Of a DNA stretch of 64,000 nucleotides, positions 35,301 through 45,300 are shown piece after piece. The notes below the pieces were generated by a model that had not been told where the DNA came from, ran no database searches, and was given only the letters and a program-made list of their open reading frames with translations. Made by a program: the position numbers and the translations under genes. How positions within the stretch are numbered: the first letter of the stretch is position 1; the number at the start of each line of letters is the position of its first letter. Origin of the DNA: Blattamonas nauphoetae (taxonomy: Eukaryota; Preaxostyla; Oxymonadida); NCBI GenBank assembly GCA_033064195.1, contig JARBJD010000008.1:1-64000 (forward strand). The letters are read 5' to 3'.

Positions 35301-35840
35301 CTGAGTGACAACCGTCCGTCGAGCTTGTCAATTGGAGATGGAACTGACCTTTTAGACGGGACATAGTGGAGGGTGGGCTCGGATATCAAGGAAGGTGAAC
35401 TTGAATATCAGGGAAGAGAAGTGAAACGATCAAATGGAATGCATACTTCGGGCTGGGCAGCGGAAAATGAAATGCCGGCGGTGTTGAGAAGACGGAGAGT
35501 TGGGAGGGCTATCTGTTCGTGAATCCGACGGCAAAGTTCCGGACGAAGGTCTGGAAGGGTCTCGAATGGAAAGAAGCTTTAATAGGAAGGAACTGACCAA
35601 GATCAACCCAGGATCTCTTTGACCATGTTGAACCCAGATAGTAAAAAAAGTCAGAAAGTAAGAAATGAGCAAAAAAAGTGGAAATGACGTCGAGATTGAG
35701 GTGTTCGTTGAATAAAATGTGGTAAAGAATCGAAAAGAACGAGTTTAACTGCAGATCTGCGTGTAGACCAAGAGATCTGCGCCTAGACGGATCTGCAGAT
35801 CTGCGTGTAGACTTTTTCAGATCTGAGTCTAGACTTACCC
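32341..35840 (-). mobile_element. GGG-TIR element E1 (3500 bp, carries a host-like gene)
   Basis: Starts GGGTAGGTCTAGACTCAGAT and ends with the inverse of GGGTAAGTCTAGACTCAGAT. The 9-bp target duplication is CACACAAAC (32332-32340 and 35841-35849). Each terminus holds about four tandem or alternating subrepeats of the type GTCTACACGCAGATCTG. It is the inverted near-identical twin of E2 (40733-44232): same length, with only a few differences noticed, one of them in a C-run. The cargo on the minus strand comprises a Glu/Asp-rich coding stretch (34643-35389 region), a 352-codon Ser/Pro-rich frame (33048-34106; SSFTTSSKNTPKLTPSDSPL-like) and a 129-codon C-terminal frame (32530-32919). None is a transposase. 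Confidence 0.85.
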
Positions 35841-36371
35841 CACACAAACCCTCCCCTTCTGCCTCCCGCCCTCTCTTTCCATCGAATCCTTCATTTTTGA
35901 CGGTATCTCTCTTCGGTCTGATGCAGCCCTCGATGACCCCGTCGAGACTGAAAGTGTGTTGTTCCCCGATCTGTCTTTGCCGCTGAGCAAGCTGTCGATT
36001 CGTGACTTTTCGTTCTCGTCGGGTTCCACTGTCATCGTTTCTGTTCCCGTTGAGTGAGGTTGTGCCTCCACACACAGTGCTGATGAAAAACCTCGAATTC
36101 GTGCTCACACTCTTCTCAACCCATCCTCAGTCGATCATTACCGTCATGTCTGCGCATCTGTTTCGGATTGACTGTGTTTCGAAGTCGATCGGCGCAGGAC
36201 ACACTGACTCTTCGCTGTTGCTTTTCCACACCACTCTTCCGTCAACGGCGTTGAGTATCTCGTTGTGTTGCTCAAAACTTGATCCGCTCGCGACCACTCG
36301 TCGACATCCGATCCACTGCTGAATAGGTTTTTGAAAAGGAGTTGACATGATTTGAAGGAAAACAAAAAAGT

Positions 36372-36444
36372 GGGGCATGGGTTTAGTATAGCTGGTGGTT
36401 TTGAAATATGGCTGGTGCAACGAGTTTAGTATGGCTGGTGGTGG
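36372..36444. repeat. Orphan GGG-type terminus with three subrepeats
   Basis: GGGGCATGGGTTTAGTATAG is followed by three copies of a TAGTATGGCTGGTG-like subrepeat, the same architecture as the termini of the GGG-TIR elements, in the orientation of a left end. No right end or target duplication was found in the window. Confidence 0.5.
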
Positions 36445-37000
36445 ATTTCTGAAGAAATGTGGAAGGTATCACAATAAAGTATTCTTATATGGTAAGGATA
36501 AGATCCCCAGAGAAGGTGTAGAAGTGACAACACCGCACAAAATCCACAGAAAGTGTCAAATCCTCCGAACAAGGTTAATCAAAATCATTCACTCTTTTTT
36601 CGCTCTATGGATGCGGATTTAGAAAAATTATGTGTCAATGACAAAATAAAGCACAAAACTGAAAATAATCAAAATATAGAGAACATTCCACTCGTCCTCG
36701 ATCAGAAAGTCTGCAAACTGAACTGATCCTGTCATCGATGCGTGTTGGTCGAAATATGTTGGAGTGTCACTCACTGTGTTCCCAACGAAGAGGACGTTCG
36801 TCAGAGTGATTGGTGAATCACCATGTGGTTCGATGCATACAGGTCCTGTCGATGCTGAGTGACAGTTCTTGACGAGGCAGTCGGACATCACAAATCCGTC
36901 CACCCACGCGAACACAGCTCCACCAAGCACACTCGAAGAACAATTGATGAAACGACAATCTTTCACTGACTGAGTCCCAAAATTCGAATTGACGAATAAA

Positions 37001-37561
37001 CAGGGGTTTGATTCGTCAGCACATTTTAGTGCATTCGTCGGATCAAATGATCCGACGGGCACTTTTTTGGCGTCAGATCATCGCCTATTTGGGAGCTTCG
37101 AGTTTTCTTACTTTTTCTCGTTTTCCACACTTTTCAGCTGTTCATTTCACCTCTCAATTGAAAAAAATCACTTTGCTGTCTTCATAATACAAAAGAAAGG
37201 AGTTTGTGTTCGAATTAAAGACACGTTGGGTGAAGTGGACGGATCTGTCCCTTTGTGATCCCGCCACTTTCTGAGAAATCATCGATTTCGAAAAGAATTC
37301 CCAGTTAATTCTCACAACTTTCGATCATGATATGTTCATCCTACTCTCAAATTGTGTCTATCCCTGTACACATGACTTTAGTTTTGGAATCAACCCGGAC
37401 CCATTGGTTCGAAGCAAGTATTGAGAAATCTCTTTTTTCACTTCATTTCAACTTTTTTGTTCGATTAAACACAGTTTTTGAACAAACAAAGGCGATATAA
37501 TCATTTTATGAAGTGTCGGATCAAAAGTGGTCCGATCAGTCGGATCCTAATCAGAAGCCTG
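37001..37561. mobile_element. hAT-like MITE B (561 bp)
   Basis: On the minus strand it begins CAGGCTTCTGATTAGGATCC, identical to the start of MITE A, and ends with the inverse of CAGGGGTTTGATTCG. Flanks are CGAATAAA (36993-37000) and TGAATAAA (37562-37569), an 8-bp duplication with one mismatch. It interrupts the unit-2 receptor gene between LNGMGSGLF and CLFVNSNFGTQS. The interior is A+T-rich and diverged from MITE A. Non-autonomous. Confidence 0.85.
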
Positions 37562-38086
37562 TGAATAAACCACTTCCCATTCCATTCAATGAATCAGAAC
37601 TCGTCACCTGGCAGCGGATGAACTCACAGTCGGTGAGAGAAAAAGGGACATCGATAGACGAGATCGTCAATCCTCCTCCTTTCTGGTCAGCAGAGCAATC
37701 TGTGAGCGAGATGAAGGTGATGAGAAGCCGAATCGAATGGACAAATAATTGTAAAAGAAGTCCTCCCCCGAACTGTGTGCTCGTGCAATCTTCAAAATAC
37801 AGGTCAGACACAGTCGATTCAGGTGCGGTGTAGAGATCGATGGACATTCCACCACCAGAAGATCCGTCAGATCCTGTCACAGAACACCCCACACAGCGGC
37901 ATCCAGTCACGGTGACGGCAGTCCTTGAGGACAAATACAAACCCCCTCCTTTGTATTCAGCCGAACAATCAGTGAAGTTGCACGATTCGACTCTCGCTTT
38001 CCCTGTCGGATGGTTGGCGGAACAGCGTTGGTGAACGAGCAGGAGAGGAGAGTGAGGGAGCCAGGGGAGATGGTGAAGGTGAGTGG

Positions 38087-39969
38087 GGGTAATGCTACGA
38101 GCAGTCCGCGTAATGACTAGGGGCAGTCCGCTTTTTGGGCTAGGGGCAGTCCGACTTTTGCTAGGGGCAGTCCGCACATTGCTAGCGGCAGTCCGTCGAT
38201 TTTCAGGTTATTTGTGGTGATTCATTTAATTTTTCTGGAACTATTAGCAAAATGAGTCATTTTGAAATTGAAATCCTGCGAATTCAAACCGAGATATGTT
38301 AAGGTGGCCATTAAAGGAGTACGTTTTAGGATCAGACCGATCATGAGAGATAACTGATATTCAAAGTAAAAAATTCATCCAGAAGAACAATATAGGACAT
38401 TTTTCGAAATCAACATCGGTTTTTAGTCAGATCTCTCGGCTCTCGCGACCACTAAAGTTAAGGGTCGTGTTCAGCTCTAATCTCTTCTAAAGCGACAGGA
38501 ATTTCCTATTCTGAGGAGACACAAATGCAAAACGACCACAATTGTAACAGTAAAGCTTCTGCCTCGCTCCTCTGATGTCATTCTCACGTTTACAGACGAA
38601 GATTCGCTTTTCCCTGAATCATTGGAAGCAATTCTTTATTGCCTCCAGTCTTTCCAGCCCAACTCCAATTCAGTTCAATATCCTGCACATCTTTTGGACG
38701 TACACTTTGTGCAGTCGGAAAGGAAGGCACCGCAGGTTCAATGCAACCATCTGCTCGGAATCGACATTCAAATCGATGTATGGCGATTCTCTGTGGCTGA
38801 GGAAAACAGTGGGATCATTTCGCTGTTCGACCTTCGAATGATTGAGTGCCATAATCCTAGATGGTCGTCGATTGGCTCATTCATCCCGATATTCATGCAA
38901 CAGTCAGATCCTGAACAGGATCGACCGTTCCCACCGCCACGACGGAAAAAGAGCACAGTTGTGTCGTGTGCATTTTCACCAGATTGAAACAATATTGTGG
39001 CAAACACGATGAACATTGGAGTGTTCTTATTAGATGTGAACGCAGCTGAATCAAACACAGCTGTCGTGGCTCCACAATCAGAAGCAGAAACTCTCCCATC
39101 CTTCAGGTGCTCCCTTCGGAACTATTCACTCCACCCGACCAATCACCGCCTGCCGATCCTCCCCCTTTCACTCCCAAACTCCAGACAGCCCCGCTCGCAC
39201 GTGGGATGGAATCAGACAGCAGCCAGTCGGCGAACTTGTCCACTGAAGACTCGTTTGACTCAGACAGCATCGATGGGAGGTCCAGAGGAACACAGCCAGC
39301 GACAGAAAGCGAAGAAGAGGCACCGGATCTGCTGAGTGTGAAGATAATGCGTGACGATGATGAAGACGAGCTTCTAGAAGCAGGCAAGAATGTTGGACAT
39401 GCACCAAATTGGATGATACTTGAAAAGTTAATGCTTGGAAATGAGTGAAAGAAACAATAAGGAAATAACAGCATCCATGAGTGCTAAATCTCAAAACCAA
39501 TCATCAATATCCGGAAGAAGATGGAGAACTAAAAGATTTTGGCTCATCGTTTCACAATTGCCTTCATACATTTCAAGAAACAGAGTCAAAGAAAAAGTGG
39601 TTCACCCTGCATTGAAATTGAAACAAAATGGTACATTCTCTCTGTCTCGCATCTTATCCTTCATTATCAGTGGTATGAATATTTGAATAACCAAAAATAA
39701 CACATGTCTGTCACAATTGGTCAGATTAAACAAAATCCCTCATCGACAGTCATCAATACACCAATCTTCTATTCCTCACTGAATTTGAATAAAAATATGT
39801 GTTGTTGTGATCATAGTTCAAGTAAAAGTGTGAAGGTTTGTGATAATATCCCGGAAAACGACAGACTGCCTCTAGCAATGTGCGGACTGCCCCTAGCATA
39901 AACGGACTGCCCCTAGCCCAAAAAACGGACTGCCCCTAGTCATAACGCGGACTGCGCGTAGCAACACCC
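38087..39969. mobile_element. GGG-TIR element E5 (1883 bp, carries gene fragments)
   Basis: Left end GGGTAATGCTACGAGCAGTC, right end the inverse of GGGTGTTGCTACGCGCAGTC. The 9-bp target duplication GGTGAGTGG is exact (38078-38086 and 39970-39978). The termini are about 115 bp long and built from four copies of a CTAGGGGCAGTCCG subrepeat. The interior has an A+T-rich left part (38200-38560), a gene fragment on the plus strand (about 38590-39448) and an A+T-rich right part. It splits the unit-2 receptor gene. No transposase. Confidence 0.88.
38590..39448 (+). pseudogene. Captured host-like gene fragment in E5
   Basis: Three consecutive coding stretches in different frames suggest exons or decay: about 38605-38987 (LEAILYCLQSFQPNSNSVQY, GIDIQIDVWRFSVAEENSGI), about 38990-39110 (MNIGVFLLDVNAAESNTAVV) and about 39107-39448 (acidic Ser-rich tail EEEAPDLLSVKIMRDDDEDE, ending in TGA). 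The middle region has the feel of a C2-like beta domain but I do not recognise a family. There is no start context, so it is a fragment. Lying inside a TIR element without a transposase, it is best explained as captured host sequence. Confidence 0.45.
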
Positions 39970-40732
39970 GGTGAGTGGGCGAGCATTGGATTGATATTTG
40001 GGGCTGGTGAAGTGGCAGTGGGAGAAGGTGACTGACGAGTCTTCGTCGAGGTCGCGACCGAAGGAATATTCTTCACCATCCACGAAGACTCCCGCAGATC
40101 CATCGACGAAGAGGGATGGTTCTTCGTTCGTGTCGGGGTCGGTGTTGGGGGAGGAGAGGAGGGAGGAGAAGGAAGAATTCGAGCACAAAACTGATCCGAC
40201 AGTGTTCACGTCCCGAATCGTCGATCCCGACAAATGCGAGCTTGTCAGCGACACAACACATCCCAACATCTTCTGATTCAGCTGCGGAAGGTGTGGCTCG
40301 TGCGAACACCCAATCGAACTCATGTTCACAAATGTGCACCCAATCAGCGATGACGACATTCTTCCAACCAATTCCACATTCTTTCGAGGTGTTCGTGTCA
40401 GTGAGAGGCCAATCCCGTCGTTTCCCAGAATCCGAGAAGAGTCAAACGAGCATCCAACAATCGACACCCAAACTGACCCTCCAATCGATGGAAATGACGA
40501 TGTTCCAACAACACCACGCATCGACCCAACATCATTCCACAGTCTGCTGTTCGCAATCACAACTGACGATTCTCTTCCTGATTCCTCCAATGGAGATCCA
40601 GAAATCACAATCGCACTTGTCCATCGCGACACTTCAATTCTGCTTTCAGAAATCGTCAGCATGCTGCTTGAAACAATGGCCAGCCTTGATTCTCTTGCTT
40701 CGTTCTTCTGCTGTCTTCCTTCTGCAGAATAG

Positions 40733-43700
40733 GGGTAAGTCTAGACTCAGATCTGAAAAAGTCTACACGCAGATCTGCAGATCCGTCTAGGCGCAGATCT
40801 CTTGGTCTACACGCAGATCTGCAGTTAAACTCGTTCTTTTCGATTCTTTACCACATTTTATTCAACGAACACCTCAATCTCGACGTCATTTCCACTTTTT
40901 TTGCTCATTTCTTACTTTCTGACTTTTTTTACTATCTGGGTTCAACATGGTCAAAGAGATCCTGGGTTGATCTTGGTCAGTTCCTTCCTATTAAAGCTTC
41001 TTTCCATTCGAGACCCTTCCAGACCTTCGTCCGGAACTTTGCCGTCGGATTCACGAACAGATAGCCCTCCCAACTCTCCGTCTTCTCAACACCGCCGGCA
41101 TTTCATTTTCCGCTGCCCAGCCCGAAGTATGCATTCCATTTGATCGTTTCACTTCTCTTCCCTGATATTCAAGTTCACCTTCCTTGATATCCGAGCCCAC
41201 CCTCCACTATGTCCCGTCTAAAAGGTCAGTTCCATCTCCAATTGACAAGCTCGACGGACGGTTGTCACTCAGTCATCGAATCCGCTCACAACTGAGAATT
41301 TCTACTTGCAGAAAAGAAGAAGAATTGATGCAGAACGCCAAAAGGCAAAAACTTTCCGAAATTGTGAGAATGACCAAGAAAGGCGACGACGCGAAGGACA
41401 CAAAAGGGAAGGGGATGAAGACGACTAAGTTGAGGTTGATGAGGACATCGAAGGAGAATTTGAACAGGCAGATAATGAGAAAGACGAAACACGAAGCGTG
41501 GGAGAGAATGAAAACGTTGAAGAAAACGAACCTGAACCAACTGGCGAAATGGAAGAAGATGAATAAAACGACAATACTGAAGACGAATAGGAAGAGGCAG
41601 TTGAAGATGAGGGTGAACAAGACGATGGAGATGCCGATGACATCCAACCAGAAAATGAGCAACTCGAACACAAAGACAAAAATGCTGAAAAACAGTATGA
41701 AGAAATGGACGAAGATCCCGGTTCTTAACAGAATACCCCAGGGGAAGAAACCAAGAATGATGAAGTTGTCGAAAGCGAACATCTCGACGATGAAGATCCT
41801 GACGCTGCCGGTCCTGAAAATGAGCAAGCTGAATCTGAACATGAAGATTTGCAGGAGAAAGATGATGGAAAAGCTGAAGACGTGGACGATTACGAAGAAG
41901 ACAAAGTTAAATCGAAGAAATCGAAAGTGATGTCAAAACAAGCTCGTTTGGTGCACTAGCCCAAAAAGAAGAATCAAATGATGAAGAAAACGAGCTGCAA
42001 GAAAACGATCAAAATGATGAAGACGATGAGGAGTTTGTAGAAGCAGCGGATGAACAAGCAGAAGCCGACGATCAATTTGAAGACGATGAACAAGCAGAAG
42101 GAACAGAATTGAAAGTAGAAAAAGAAGAACACAGCAAACACTCAGTCAAATCAAGGGAGAGATTAAAATCAAGCAAATTGTCCCGGAGTTCGAAGTAAAG
42201 TTGGGAATCAAAATCTCACCCTCAGAATCTAGGAAGTCACTCTCTTCAGAAGAAAAAGAGGAAGTATTGGAAGAATAAAAACCCGAAGAACAATATGGAC
42301 AGGAGGAAGAGTTTGAAGACCAACTGGAATATGAAGGAGAGAAAGGAGACAGCATCGATCATCAGCCGGACAAGGAACCAGAGCATCACTCGGAAACAAA
42401 TGACAATGACGACGAAATTGTGAAAAAAGAGCATTTTAGGGAGACAGGAGGTGGAGAAGAAGGATCGGTGCGTGAAACAGCCACCTCCGCGCGATCCTCG
42501 TCCTCATGCGCCTCTTTCACAACATCTTCCAAGAACACTCCAAAACTTACTCCGAGCGACTCTCCTCTTCTCATCGACACCACTTCTGTCCAGTTTGACA
42601 ACCTGCTTCCTGTCTCGCCTGCAGCCCCCAAACACGAGACAGTGTTGGTGGACACGAGTGTGCCTCTGTTTGACGACAGCATCTTCTTCAACGCAGACTT
42701 CTCGTCTCGCCTCCTCTCTCGACGCCGTCCCTCGTCGCAGTCGTTCTTCGTCGACCATGGCTACTCCATCTCTGACCACCTCGTCAGCAAACGGCATCTG
42801 CTACCTCTTCCCTTCTGCGGAGAGGAAGGTGTGGGTCTCGCCCAGACAATCATCTCTTCAGTTGTGTCTGCCTTCTCCACCACAAGCGACAGCCGACACG
42901 AAAACAGCTTCGGTCCATCTTCCACATTCTCGTTCACTCCAATCTCACAGAACATCTACAACCGAACGGACAACCCTGCAAGTCTCTTCATCCCTCCCTC
43001 GCCGACCCCGCAACAGGCGGCTTCAGCTCCCTCTCCTCTCTCCACTCTCCTCAACCTCTGCCCACACGAAATGTTCACGCTGACCTCAGACGACCTTCCG
43101 ATGGTCGACCATCTTCTGAGAAAGGGCTTCACGCAGTTCAACCCGCCAGCTTCGGGTTCGCCCAATGCAGCACTGAACAGAGACGAGACACTTGGAACGA
43201 CGCTTCTCTCGCTCGTCGCCCTCTCCCTTCCGTTTGAACTGTCAGAAGAGAACGATACGCTTATTCTCCAACATGGACACATGTTGTCCCCTCCGTCGTC
43301 ACATTCCATCATTCTAACTCTCCCAATCACAACCGCCCATATGAAGGTGTTTACACACACACACAAGTTCTCTCTCGTCCATACTCCGCTTCTTCTGCTT
43401 CTCTCATCTCCATTCTAATCCGAACGAGGAGCAAGCCAACAACTCACCGCCTCGCAGGCATCTGTGGACAGTTGCTCACTCATCCATTCTTGGCTCCTTC
43501 CGCCTCGAGCTCATTACCCTGCTAGGCGAACCGAACAGTCCACTCCCAACTCCCAGTTCGTCCCACCCTGACTCTCCTGCATCAGCTCCCTCATCCCCTC
43601 CATCCACCTCACAAGTTATCTGTCATCCAGCAGCCCCACATCAGACAATCTGTTTGCTCCTCTCCCTCCTCATCCGCTCTCGCAGAAAGGAAAGAAGTAA

Positions 43701-44232
43701 GAGGCAGCAGGCATTCTCTCCCTCAATCTCGCTCCACTGTGACCGCGCGTATCATCCAGCAGATCCCACACCTCACCTCGATCCTCTGCGCTCTCTGGAC
43801 ACTCTCCAACAGAAGCTCCAAACACTCTTCTCCACTCACAGGCCCGCCTCGTGTGTGGACCGGGATTGTTTGACAATTGGTCAGTCTTTTGTTACAAGCG
43901 TAGCTCTGGACGCGGAACAAAGAACTGAAACGGAGGCAGAAGGCGACGTCGAGAGGGGATGGACCGGAAAGACATTGTCATCGCCTCAGAGTCAGATTTC
44001 TTCCTTCGTGGGTGAGATCAACTCTGATTTCACATCAATGTAACAATTTCAAAAAAAAGCGAGTTCACTATCACCTTCTTTGCTTTTCACGTCACTCTCT
44101 CTCTTTTTAGATGTTCCATTGTGAAAAATTATGACAGAAAAGTCAGATCTGCGTGTAGACCTGGAGATCTGCGCCTAGACTTTTTTTCAGATCTGCGTGT
44201 AGACTTTTCCGGATCTGAGTCTAGACCTACCC
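40733..44232 (+). mobile_element. GGG-TIR element E2 (3500 bp, twin of E1)
   Basis: Starts GGGTAAGTCTAGACTCAGAT and ends with the inverse of GGGTAGGTCTAGACTCAGAT. The 8-bp duplication CAGAATAG is exact (40725-40732 and 44233-44240). Excision would restore the receptor frame at VTYS/AEGRQ, so it landed in coding sequence. It carries the same cargo as E1 in the opposite orientation: an acidic stretch (about 41310-42470) followed by a 332-codon frame (42420-43418) and a 129-codon frame (43654-44043; ends SSFVGEINSDFTSM). Near-identity of E1 and E2 means recent movement, but neither encodes a transposase, so the enzyme must come from elsewhere. Confidence 0.88.
41310..44043 (+). pseudogene. Captured acidic/Ser-rich gene inside E2 (same in E1)
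   Basis: One long coding-like tract: first Lys/Glu-rich (AEKKKIDAERQKAKTFRNCE), then about 200 codons of Glu/Asp/Gln-rich acidic sequence, then (after a change of frame) EIKIKQIVPEFEVKLGIKIS, more acidic sequence, and a Ser/Pro-rich region with SPLLIDTTSVQFDNLLPVSP, SRRRPSSQSFFVDHGYSISD and LTSDDLPMVDHLLRKGFTQF, ending in the 129-codon frame. The acidic part is crossed by five in-frame TAA/TAG codons and no TGA, all at places where Gln or Glu would fit. Frame changes could be short introns. I recognise no family. E1 carries the same tract on the minus strand. Confidence 0.5.
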
Positions 44233-44862
44233 CAGAATAGGTGACGAGTGAAAAGTCCATCCATTTCAACGACAGTGTCGAGTTTGTCAAGAAGAACATC
44301 GAACAATCCACAGCTTGCTTGATGACAAGATCTTCACTCCACGTTCTGTCCGATTCATAAAATGGGTCAATTCGCGTTCCAGGTCTATTTTGAAGGATGG
44401 ATGGCTCGCCTGACAGTTCAACAGATCGATGAGTGATTTTGATGTCGCAGCCAACATATGTTCCTTCTGCGATGGAGAGAACACCAATGTCGTTCGTGTG
44501 TGATCCAATAGCGTTCCATCCTTTTCCCACAACTGATGCAAGATCTATCGGACTTCTGTCTGTGGTCAGATTGGTCGTGGTGTTGTGAGGCTGAGATGAG
44601 GTTGTGGAAGTCGCCAAGGTGCGTTGGAACACGTAGAGAATGAGCGGAGCGACGATCATGACTGGATGAAGAGTGTCGAGTCTCGATCTGAGAATGGAGA
44701 GATGGATGAGGAGAGATCAAACCCTTTCTTACCACTTTGTTAGCACACTGACGGTTTGGCTGCATGAATAAGAAAATGAGTGTCCAGGCGACTGAGATGT
44801 GGATCAATGAAATGACACGAGGGTTTGATGTCATTGAAAGCATTGTTGCTCGCTGGGAAATC

Positions 44863-45182
44863 TCACTCGAAATCACTCCCGAACACTCTCAATACTCGTG
44901 ATCCTTCAAACAGTTCTGTTTCCGATATGGAGAGTGGAGCGTGATTCTGATTGAGTTGGTGTGATTTCACGATCATGATACATCTGCAGTGCTTCATGAC
45001 AGTCAGAACGGTGTTCGGAGTGTAAAAACAGACACACCGGATGTCCAGCTCGAACTCTTCCGTAAGTCCTTCGTCGCGCAAGTAAGCCAGAATCGGCTGT
45101 CCTCACTTCCGAAAAGCTGCTCTGATTATCTTCCACGTGCGAACGCCTTTCATCACATTTCGAAGAAGAAAGAGGCATGTAT
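44863..45182 (-). pseudogene. Armadillo-like gene copy, unit 2, 3' part
   Basis: Matches the unit-1 copy (12994-13300) closely: RDEGLTEEFELDIRC, then the YTPNTVLTVMKHCRCIM frame and the ITPTQSESRSTL frame. The match stops at the 17.3-kb insertion and continues on its far side at 62500. It lies directly upstream of the unit-2 receptor, as in unit 1. Confidence 0.6.
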
Positions 45183-45300
45183 TACCCCTGTAGGTTATCG
45201 GAACCCTGTAGGTTGTGGGAACTCTGTAGGTTGCGAAAAGGAACCCTGTAGGTTGTGAAAGGAACCCTGTAGGTTGTTTTGGTACTCTGTAGGTTGTGAC
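45183..45300. repeat. Tandem subrepeats of the 17.3-kb element's left end
   Basis: About six degenerate copies of an 18-22 bp unit around CCCTGTAGGTTGTG, separated by GGAA or GAAA spacers. The right end has only one full unit plus a partial one. Such terminal subrepeats usually bind the transposase in DNA elements; that role is inferred. Confidence 0.8.

Larger units (their letters stand above)
31348..36689. mobile_element. Composite inserted block in the unit-2 receptor gene
   Basis: The receptor reading stops at about 36690 and resumes at 31347. The intervening block starts with a terminus-like sequence of the GGG-TIR family (GGGAATGACTATATCGCATC, with a degenerate second subrepeat containing CGCATCAAATC). 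It contains two diverged copies of one gene fragment (about 31960-32331 and 36040-36310; shared residues LEFVLTLFSTHPQ), the 3500-bp element at 32341-35840, and a second terminus-like sequence at 36372. No matching right end was found for either terminus, so the block is a remnant or a product of several events. From 36445 to 36689 I see no gene. Confidence 0.55.
25043..44659 (-). pseudogene. Beta-helix surface receptor with pseudokinase tail, unit 2, split into six pieces
   Basis: Pieces in reading order are 44659-44233 (ATG, signal peptide MIVAPLILYVFQRTLA), 40732-39970, 38086-37562, 37000 to about 36690, 31347-30159 and 25683-25043 (TGA stop). Each joins to the next when compared with unit 1: the first two meet in frame (MDFSLVTYS, then AEGRQQKNEA). 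The domain order is as in unit 1: beta-helix Cys-x-Phe motifs, GTDMSY-independent beta domains, a membrane span (LVGCLLIALVLAIIVIVLL) and a kinase C-lobe (GLRWRAPEVVLAGGVVGQVD, FSLGLILWEIETGQVPFGEL). The catalytic loop position reads HRPASDVLTRLSSHWILVN and the DFG position LKLQM, so catalysis is unlikely. The insertions total about 16 kb. Besides them there is a frameshift or deletion near 38000 and about 17 residues lost near the 31.3/36.7-kb junction. It cannot be expressed as one protein. Confidence 0.88.

Noticed and set aside
32341-44232. E1 and E2 as arms of one giant inverted duplication
   Set aside because: Each has its own complete ends and its own target duplication, which indicates two independent insertions.
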